NCBI GenBank assembly: GCA_036320915.1
Contig: JAXBDG010000001.1
Location: forward strand, 2,998,001 to 3,062,000
Source: Linnemannia elongata
Lineage: Eukaryota > Mortierellomycota > Mortierellomycetes > Mortierellales > Mortierellaceae
Reading direction: 5' to 3'
Length of the DNA: 64,000 nucleotides
In this document: positions 57,357-64,000 of the stretch, piece after piece
How positions within the stretch are numbered: the stretch's first letter is position 1
How the letters are laid out: the number at the start of each line of letters is the position of its first letter
The notes under the pieces: model-generated
The model's input: only the letters and a program-made list of their open reading frames with translations
What the model was told of the DNA's origin: nothing
Database searches by the model: none
Translations under genes and position numbers: made by a program

Positions 57357-57599
57357 CGATGCTCCACGACAATCGCGCGGAAGCAGACCCAAGGCATCTC
57401 TGCCAAGGACAAGACATCCAAATACACAGGCCTCCGTGGCGACCGGAGTCAAGGAAATAGTTACATAACTCATGATGCTTTCTGCCCCGTGTGGAGCTTC
57501 GCTAGCCACACATGAGGATCGGACCTGCCCTGGAGCGACTAGGGATCCAAGCGCAGCTGTGGAAATTGGCATTAATGGAGAGGATGGGAAGAAAATAAT
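57326..57599 (+). mobile_element. LINE-like 3'-end fragment A, inverted and decayed
   Basis: After a T27 run (57326-57352) the + strand encodes KQTQGISAKDKTSKYTG and SYITHDAFCP, homologous to the other copies, then breaks with stops. It is in the opposite orientation to copies B-E. It abuts copy B head to head, so 57570-57645 forms an imperfect palindrome around CATTAATGG...CCATTAATG. Confidence 0.75.
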
Positions 57600-57909
57600 A
57601 CTAGATACGAATGAAGGGGATTCTTCCTATCCTCCCCATTAATGATAACTTTCTCCTTCCCAACAAACTCTCCAACAACCGTTCATCAGCTGCGCGTAGA
57701 TTCTTGGTCGCTCCAGGGCATGTCCGATCCTTATGTGTGGCTAGCGAAGCGCCACATGGGCAGAAACCATCACGCGTAATGTAACCATATCCTTGACTCC
57801 AGTCGCCACGGGGGCCTGTGCATTTTGATGTCTTGTCCCTGGATGAGATGCCCTGGGTCTGCTCCCACGCTATCGTCGCGGAGCATCGGAGGGTACTTTT
57901 TTTTTTTTT
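57600..57909 (-). mobile_element. LINE-like 3'-end fragment B
   Basis: Reading leftward from the 13-nt A/T run at 57897-57909, this copy carries the same C-terminal coding block (IAWEQTQGIS..., SKYTGPRGDWS, GFCPCGASLATH) and ends near the palindromic junction with A. It is 5'-truncated, starting at the CSATIAWEQ part. That 13-nt run is copy C's poly(A) tail, so B begins exactly where C's tail ends. Confidence 0.78.
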
Positions 57910-58724
57910 GTTTGCGATTTATTTCTCTAGTTAACAACTCCAGGAGGCATTCAAAGGAATAAAAAGGGCACTATCAACTGAACTCTCCCAGTAGCCATAG
58001 ACCTAGTCGCTGTCCCTGAGTCCAAAGCTCGGCAGGCTCAGCGCAACAATCACTCGCCTTCTCAGGCTGGGACGGAAGGAAATAAACTACTCGCACACCC
58101 TCATGAAGGGGATCCTCCCCATCCTCTCCATCAACGACAACCGCCTCCTTCCTAATTGACTCTCTAACAAACGTGCATCTGCAGCGATGGGATCCAAAGA
58201 CGGGCCCGGACAATGCCCATCCTCATGTGCGGCTAGCGAAGCGCCGCAGGGACAAAAACCAGCTCGGGTGATATAGCCATAACCGTTGCTCCAATCTCCT
58301 CGAGGGCCAGTGTACTTGGATGTCTTGTCTTTGGTAGTGATGCCTTGCGCCTGCTCCCATGCAATTGTCTCCGAACACCGAGGTTTCCAGATCAGCTCCG
58401 AGGCCTGTGCCTCCAGGTAGCCAACAAACTTGTGCAGGACCGTCTGTGCAATCGACTTTGAGGATCGGAAGACTGACGACCACTCAGACAGCATGCTCTT
58501 GGGGGTGATGCCTCGCAGTAGATCCGAGACGTGCCACTTTGGATCCAGGTCGCGATCGGGGACCGGCAGGCCCCGATAAACCGATTGAGCGCCACCGATA
58601 GAAGAGAACCCACGGACATGCTCCTCATCAGATGGACAGCGCCAAGGAACTGGCACTGGGGGCGGTACTTGACGACCACTCGCCTCTGCTCTCTCGTGCT
58701 CTCGCCTCTTGGCCGCGTTGTAAC
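57910..58724 (-). mobile_element. LINE-like 3'-end copy C, longest, with open C-terminal ORF
   Basis: On the minus strand an ORF runs from the poly(A)-adjacent boundary to TAG near 58087, encoding DLLRGITPKSMLSEW, TVLHKFVGYLEAQASE, IWKPRCSETIAWEQAQGI, SKYTGPRGDWSNGYG and LGRRRLSLMERMGRIPF. FCPCGASLAAHEDGHC has C-X1-C-X6-H-X4-C spacing, like the zinc knuckle at the C-terminus of many LINE ORF2 proteins. A roughly 180-bp 3' UTR with GAGAAATAAA ends in the 13-nt poly(A) at 57897-57909. The reverse transcriptase core is absent. LINE origin is therefore inferred from the zinc knuckle, poly(A) tail and 5' truncation. Confidence 0.8.
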
Positions 58725-59403
58725 TTTTTTTTTTTTTTTTTTTTTTCGTACACAATTTTATTTCTCTGACAAACAGAACAAAGGTGGCATTTGGAAGTAA
58801 AAGGGACTACAGACCAAACTCTTCAGTGAACCATCCGTCAGTCACAGTCCGGTCCGGGACCTGGCTCTGCGCAACAATTGTCGCTGCTCTTCACAGCAAT
58901 AACGGAAGAAAATAAAACTAGATACGAATGAAAGGGATTCTTCCCATCCTCTCCATCAATGTTAACCTCCTCCTTCCCAACAAGCTGTCTAACAGCCGTT
59001 CATCAGCTGCTCGTGGATTCTTGGTCGCTCCAGGGCATGTCCGATCCTCATGTGTGGCTAGCGAAGCGCCACACGGGCAGAAACCATCGCGCGTGATATA
59101 GCCATATCCTTGACTCCAGTCACCACGAGGACCTGTGTATTTGGATGTCTTGTCCTTTACAGAGATGCCCTGGGTCTGCTCCCACGCGATCGTCGCGGAG
59201 CATCGGGGTTTCCAGATCCGCTCTGAGGCCTGCGTCTCCAGGTAGCCAACAAATTTGTGGAGGACCGTCTTGGCGATGGACTGTGGGGTTCTGAAGACCG
59301 CGCACCATTCGGTCAACATGCTCTTTGGAGTGATGCCGCGGAGTAGGTCCGATACGTTCCACTTGGGGGCCGCGTTGTAACTGTCTGTCCATAGACCTAG
59401 TCC
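58725..59403 (-). mobile_element. LINE-like 3'-end copy D
   Basis: The tail T22/A22 is at 58725-58746 and the 3' UTR contains CAGAGAAATAAAA. The ORF encodes the same block as copy C but diverged (TPKSMLTEWCAVFRTPQSIAK; GRRRLTLMERMGRIPFIRI, stop). Relative to copy C about 170 bp is missing between GTTACAACGCGGCC and CCAAGTGG. The 5' edge (GGACTAGGTCTATGG) resembles copy C's own 3' UTR, suggesting template switching. An A18 run (59404-59421) lies immediately upstream, so a poly(A) tract also precedes this copy. Confidence 0.78.
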
Positions 59404-59584
59404 TTTTTTTTTTTTTTTTTTCAAGGGTAATGATCGGGAATTGAAAACGAGCAAGCCGGTACATATATGGCCAAAAACATAGATTGCTATCTGAAGAGAG
59501 CTCTCCAATCATCCTGATTGGCTGAGTTAGGCTGGAGAGTCCTGGGACCCCTGGTCTTCGGCCGTGGAAAGAGAGAACGCAATT

Positions 59585-59656
59585 GGACTGCTGGCCCAAT
59601 GGAAAGGCGTCTGACTACGAATCAGGAGATTGCAGGTTCGACCCCTGCGTAGTTCA
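59585..59656 (+). tRNA. tRNA-Arg(ACG)
   Basis: Cloverleaf by eye: acceptor GGACTGC pairs with GTAGTTC (two G-U), discriminator A. D arm GCC...GGC with AATGG loop. Anticodon stem TCTGA/TCAGG with loop CTACGAA, so the anticodon is ACG (A34 read as I, decoding CGU/CGC/CGA). T arm GCAGG-TTCGACC-CCTGC. No intron. A-box- and B-box-like sequences (TGGCCCAATGG, GGTTCGACCCC) are present. The T-rich stretch downstream at about 59681 could terminate Pol III. Confidence 0.93.
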
Positions 59657-61374
59657 TTAAAAGCTTGCTTCTCTGCTTTCTTTTTTGTTCTTAGGGACTT
59701 TAGGGTAGCCAGGTTGGTAGTGATCGTCCTTGTTACCATTGAGCTTCACTTTTTTGCTTTGTATTTTGTTGCTATTGTGATCTCTGTGGCGGTTGTACAG
59801 AGAAAAGGAGTGAAATTTTTTTCCATGTGCGTTTTGCGCACGCGAGCGAACCTTGTACACAAACCTGTGAGCCTACCCCTGAACTGAGCAAGGCCGAGGA
59901 TATTTTGACAGGAATGCCAGTTTACTTATTCTGACATGGCAGTTGGTTTATCCAGATATTGCGACATAACAGAAGATATTCTGACGATGGATGTCAGAGT
60001 CTCTTTGCCCCACAAAAGCTATCCCCCTGCAAAAAAGATATCTTGACACCGTCATGATTTTGGAGGCAGGTCAGAGTATCTTCATGCACGGTCAGAGCTG
60101 TCGTGTTCATTAACTGCACTTCCCAGTAAAGCGCGACTTCCTTTTTAAAAATGCTCATTCCCGTCATTGCGATCATCCCAAACCGATTTCATATGCTGTG
60201 TACGCGCACAACATGTGTGAGATGCTTAGCGGTTGTTAGTCGCAGCAACTGTATGTTTAGTCGTATAAAAGACGATACTAATGCAAAACCTGATAGGAAT
60301 ATGTTTGGCTCATATTTTCACACCTTTGCACACATACTCTCCATCGCTCTCTTTTCACTTTCATATCAGCTTTTACCTTGTCACAAAAAGGGCCACATGT
60401 GTATTAAGTGTTAGAATATCTATATACTCTGACAAGAATGACATGTCAGATTAACTAAGAAAACGCTGTTTTAACATCAATGTCATTTTAGCTATTCCGA
60501 CATCTTGACATCTGCTGTCATATTATCTTGTTCCGCCTGAATATTTTTGTTTTTCTTCCTTTTTTTTTTTTTTTTGCAAAGGCAGATTAGCTTCTTGTCC
60601 AAATCTTTATTGTTTTTTTTTGCAATAGAGAACCGCGAAACGCACGGGAGACTGCCAAAGATATACTATACGGGACAAATAATGAAAAAGAGAGAGGAGC
60701 AAGATGCAGTTTGTTGTTGTTATGTGAGAAGGGGGGGGGGTAGTAACAGCTTAGATTTTGTTTGTGTGAGAGGGAGGGTACCATCACTTTGAGAGTTATC
60801 ATTTTTGACACACGATTATATTTTTCTAGAAAACAGCACAAGGGAGCCATTTGTGAAAAGGGTCAGAGGCGCTTTGAGAATTATGGAGATTGTGTGCGAA
60901 AAAAAAGGATGAAAGACAAGGAGAGATAGAACTGAATAAATGAAAGAAAGTAGGCAGGTCCCAGCACCAACAGGTCGTAAAAGAATCCATTAATTGAGCT
61001 GTGTGAGGAATAGGCCTGGGGTCGACGCGAAAAAGTACTTAAATTAAAAAAACCATTTGAGGAATTCCCTTTGTTCAATCTACTCTTGTACTCTGTGCAC
61101 CATTTGCTATTGCTACCGAGCAACAGCAGCACACACAATCGCCCATGTGTCGAGCCAGCCTCTTCTAGACAAAAGCTGTTCAAGGAGTTGGAAGGTCGCG
61201 CCAAAGCACCACCGTGGATCGTTCAACCTTGAGTCGTTCAAAAAAGCTGAAAAACGGAAAAAACCGCCATGCATTTAAAGCTTAATTTACGCGTTTTTCA
61301 ATCTTTTGCAAAGTGACCTCGAGTAGCAACGAGTTTGAGTGGACAACCATATTTTCTCAATACAAGCCAAAGGC
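59657..61374. other. AT-rich region between tRNA-Arg and retroelement copy E
   Basis: No credible gene. It contains the TGACA-rich island (listed separately), a T17 run near 60559-60575, a G10 run near 60731, and AT-rich unique DNA. Very low GC compared with the genes. Confidence 0.55.
59897..60545. repeat. AT-rich island with repeated TGACA/TGTCA motifs at both ends
   Basis: Variants of GATATTCTGACA recur: TATTTTGACA 59901, TTATTCTGACATGGC 59926, GATATTGCGACATA 59955, GATATTCTGACG 59975, ATGTCAGAG 59991, GATATCTTGACA 60037, GTCAGAGTATC 60070. A second cluster holds TACTCTGACAAG, GACATGTCAGA 60426-60450 and CTATTCCGACATCTTGACA about 60491. The clusters flank about 320 bp lacking the motif, and orientation is mixed. 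This resembles sub-terminal repeats of a small DNA element or a decayed satellite. No transposase frame seen. Confidence 0.55.
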
Positions 61375-61919
61375 CACTCCCTTTTTATTCTTTTTTTTTT
61401 TTTTTTTTTGTTTGCGATTTATTTCTCTAGTTAACAACTCCAGGAGGCATTCAAAGGAATAAAAAGGGCACTATCAAATGAACTCTCCCAGTAGCCATAG
61501 ACCTAGTCGCTGTCCCTGAGTCCAAAGCTCGGCAGGCTCAGCGCAACAATCACTCGCCTTCTCAGGCTGGGACGGAAGGAAATAAACTACTCGCACACCC
61601 TCATGAAGGGGATCCTCCCCATCCTCTCCATCAACGACAACCGCCTCCTTCCTAATTGACTCTCTAACAAACGTGCATCTGCAGCGATGGGATCCAAAGA
61701 CGGGCCCGGACAATGCCCATCCTCATGTGCGGCTAGCGAAGCGCCGCAGGGACAAAAACCAGCTCGGGTGATATAGCCATAACCGTTGCTCCAATCTCCT
61801 CGAGGGCCAGTGTACTTGGATGTCTTGTCTTTTGTAGTGATGCCTTGCGCCTGCTCCCATGCAATTGTCTCCGAACACCGAGGTTTCCAGATCAGCTCCG
61901 AGGCACTCCCTTTTTATTC
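61375..61919 (-). mobile_element. LINE-like copy E: recent 5'-truncated insertion with 16-bp target site duplication
   Basis: CACTCCCTTTTTATTC is perfectly duplicated at 61375-61390 and 61904-61919. Between them, T19 (61391-61409, the poly(A) tail on the minus strand) precedes 494 bp that match copy C at an offset of 3500 with only about two substitutions (near 61479 and 61832). The copy stops abruptly within IWKPRCSETI, so it is 5'-truncated. Tail, truncation and duplication are the signature of target-primed reverse transcription. The near-identity implies recent activity of the family. Confidence 0.9.
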
Positions 61920-62033
61920 ATGCCTTGGAGCCGTGCCGGGCCTCATTTGGCTGTGCGCATCGCAACAATCAATACATAATCCTTATTCGAAACCCCGAAA
62001 AATATGGAACCTGGCCAATGGCATTGGTTCTAA

Positions 62034-62106
62034 GACTGTGTAGTATAGTGGTCCAGTACCCAGGACTTTGAATCCTGTAACCCGAGTTCGACCCTCGGCA
62101 CGGTCT
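62034..62106 (+). tRNA. tRNA-Gln(TTG)
   Basis: Acceptor GACTGTG pairs with CACGGTC (one G-U), discriminator T. D arm GTA...TAC with loop containing GTGG. Anticodon stem CAGGA/TCCTG with loop CTTTGAA gives anticodon TTG (CAA codons). T arm CCGAG-TTCGACC-CTCGG. No intron. Followed by AGTTTTTTG, a likely Pol III terminator at 62108-62114. Copy E ends 114 bp upstream. Confidence 0.93.
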
Positions 62107-62420
62107 AGTTTTTTGCCATCTACATGGCCCATAAGAAGGCCCCAAGGGTCCGTGTTTTTGTCCTTTCCCCCTGGAGGGTCAATTGGCGCCTGATTTAGAT
62201 GTGGACATGGACATGGACATGGACGCAAGTTCCTTTCAAAGTTCAGCTATCCAGTCAGAAGGCTGTTGCAGCGGTATGCTGACTGGGGAAGAGTACAACA
62301 GGAAGGTTCATTGGGGTAAACCAAGGGGAGAGCGGTAGTAGAGGAAAAAAAAAAAAAAAAAGATGGAGCCCACAAAAGCAAAGAATAGCTGTCGGTATCT
62401 CTCTTCCACGTTCTTCACGT

Positions 62421-62453
<33 letters not shown>

Positions 62454-62863
62454 CCTCTTCTCATCTTCGTTCCTTCGTTCTTCCTTTCTTCTTCTCTGTC
62501 TTCCTCATCCCCTCCTTTTTCTCCATCACACACCACCGTTCTTTTTCTCAGTCTGGTGTCCTAGGGTGTCTTTCCCTTTTCTCCCTCTTCCCTTCTCTTC
62601 CCTTCTCTTCCCTTCTCTTCCCTCTCTCTTGTCCTCTTCTTCCCCTTCCTTTGGCTTCCTTGTTGTGTCCCCCTTCCCCTTGAATCCCTTTCGCCCATCG
62701 CCCTTTTTTTTTCTTCCTTACTTTTTCCAAGACACTTCTCCCTCAAAAAAGTCACGGCATCCCACCCGCTCACTAGTCCATCTTAGCCCTTCCCCCTTCT
62801 TTACTTGACCCCACTCTCACCTTTTATACTCTCTCGCTCCCACGCAAAAGAATTGGATGCGAC
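62107..62863. other. Promoter/leader region of recyclin gene
   Basis: Contains GGACAT hexamers near 62204-62222, A17 at 62345-62361, T31 at 62423-62453, and five or so copies of TTCCCTTCTC at 62580-62625. Strongly pyrimidine-rich up to the start codon. No gene seen. Confidence 0.6.
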
Positions 62864-64000
62864 ATGGAACTCATGTTTGATGTAGACGACTATGACGGCA
62901 GGAGCTCAACAGACGACATCACAACCTCTGTTCCCGTCTTGCCCCCCAACCTCCTCCTCAAATGCCTCCAATACCTTCCCGTCTCATCCCTGCCTGCCGT
63001 CGCCCAGGCCTGCCGCCGCCTCAAGGTCATTGTCTACAGCGATGAGCTCTGGGAGTCCAAACTTCAAGCCATGGGCTTTGGCTTCCGTGGCAAGAAGAAA
63101 TCAAACTACGACGACGACGACGACGACGGGGGAGGCGGTGCCAGTCTTTTGGACGGACCGATCGACTCGCTCCCGCGCTTCCCTGTTCACGGAGCCAACA
63201 TATCAGAGATGACTCGGAAACGGATATCTGCCAACACGTCCGAAGCCATTGGGGCTGTCAATGGCAGGATGAGTCTCTCCAATCTCTCAGAGGAAGGGTT
63301 TCGGTCCAGTGCCGAAGACGATCCGGCGAATGCTTCTTCCTCAACCTCGGCTAAACCAAGATTCCAAATCCCAGGATTGCCAGGCGACCCGTATTCGATG
63401 ATCCAGGGCAGGAAGGCAAACCAAGGAGCGCGCGAGCAGTTCAGGACGATCTATAAGGAACTCTGGCCGTACTATGTGGACTTTCGTCAGGCGAACAAGG
63501 ACAGCAAAGTGATCCAGGAGTTTGGAAGTTCAGTCCTTGATGTCGCAAGAATGTTGGCACGACTTTTGGCGTTTTCCAAGGCGCCCTTAGCGGCCGATTC
63601 CGATCAGGTACTAGGGCAACGGATCGATTTGACGCGACACTTCCAAGCCGCGCAACCCACTGACCCTCAGATTTCAACGCTTTTGTTTTTACCTCTCCTG
63701 GACAATCTTTAGATCAATGAGAACCTGCAAGGAACTTGCGAGTATTTCGAAAACCGTTGCTTGCACCTGTTCGAGGTCGCTTACGATTTGCGAGACATAT
63801 CGGAGATGGCTGTAAGGATCTGTATTATATTGTTCGCCCTAGAATCTAGTCGTGAACAAAGTCGCGGATCAAACTCTCATCGTCTCGCTATTCTTTTGTG
63901 TATTTGCTCTGTAGAAATTTGCAGGAGTGCTCTTGGACCTGAATGGCGCCCAAGCTTGTATTCAAATATTTATCCAAAAGAACGGGATCTTCTTCGACAA
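62864..64000 (+). CDS. RCY1: Recyclin-1 (F-box, exocyst Sec10-like), 5' part; runs off window
   Basis: Exon 1 62864-63607, exon 2 63713-63811, exon 3 from 63915, open to the window end. The N-terminal F-box is clear: VLPPNLLLKCLQYLPVSSLPAVAQACRRLKVIVYSDELWESKL. An Asp/Gly-rich insert and a Ser-rich linker follow, then REQFRTIYKELWPYYVDFRQ, then the start of a Sec10-like helical region (NENLQGTCEYFENRCLHLFE, FAGVLLDLNGAQACIQIFI). This order is that of fungal Rcy1/Pof6, which links SCF-Skp1 to endosome-Golgi recycling and exocytosis at growth sites. The remainder lies outside the window. Start is the first ATG after the pyrimidine-rich leader, 18 residues before the F-box region. Confidence 0.86.

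Noticed and set aside
62204..62224. GGACAT repeats after tRNA-Gln as a CRISPR-like or satellite array
   Set aside because: Only about four short contiguous hexamers without spacers.

Overview
This is nuclear DNA from a filamentous, early-diverging fungus. Short GT-AG introns interrupt most genes. The gene set is fungal (UDP-GlcNAc pyrophosphorylase, Pmc1-type Ca2+ pump, recyclin-1, AzgA purine permease, CYS3-type bZIP). A3-A4-rich intergenic homopolymer tracts and LINE-like debris are common. The overall style fits Mortierellomycota (Mortierella/Linnemannia type), but that placement is inference. About 22 protein genes, two tRNA genes and a retroelement cluster can be supported; two genes run off the window edges.

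Layout. 1-8.5 kb: end of an ERI1-like exonuclease, RNA polymerase III subunit RPC3, TFIID subunit TAF7, proteasome ATPase Rpt5 and the sulfur-carrier ubiquitin-like protein Urm1. 8.5-12.4 kb: a long non-coding stretch leading into a polyglutamine-rich CYS3-type bZIP gene. 14.5-22.4 kb: mitochondrial ribosomal protein mS23, SRP14, 3-hydroxyanthranilate dioxygenase and an AzgA-family purine permease. 22.5-26.3 kb: a tandem pair of secreted pepsin-like genes, one intact and one lacking the first catalytic aspartate. 26.8-32.4 kb: MED11, an FCP1-like phosphatase-fold protein and two unrecognised genes. 34.3-38.6 kb: one 1419-residue protein joining a Cys-phosphatase motif, a P-loop polynucleotide-kinase-like domain and a nucleotidyltransferase RNA-ligase domain. 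38.7-57.2 kb: Pmc1, the golgin CASP/Coy1, a pirin with a signal-like N-terminus, a coiled-coil protein and Uap1. 57.3-62.1 kb: poly(A)-joined copies of a LINE-like 3' end, tRNA-Arg(ACG), a TGACA-rich AT island, a very recent 5'-truncated insertion with a 16-bp target duplication, and tRNA-Gln(TTG). 62.9-64 kb: start of recyclin-1.

Most genes are unlinked housekeeping functions in convergent or divergent pairs and no metabolic cluster is evident. The most novel object is the putative three-activity RNA-repair protein at 34309-38568. Next are the catalytically broken protease beside its intact paralogue, and the retroelement copies lying 110-165 bp upstream of both tRNA genes.
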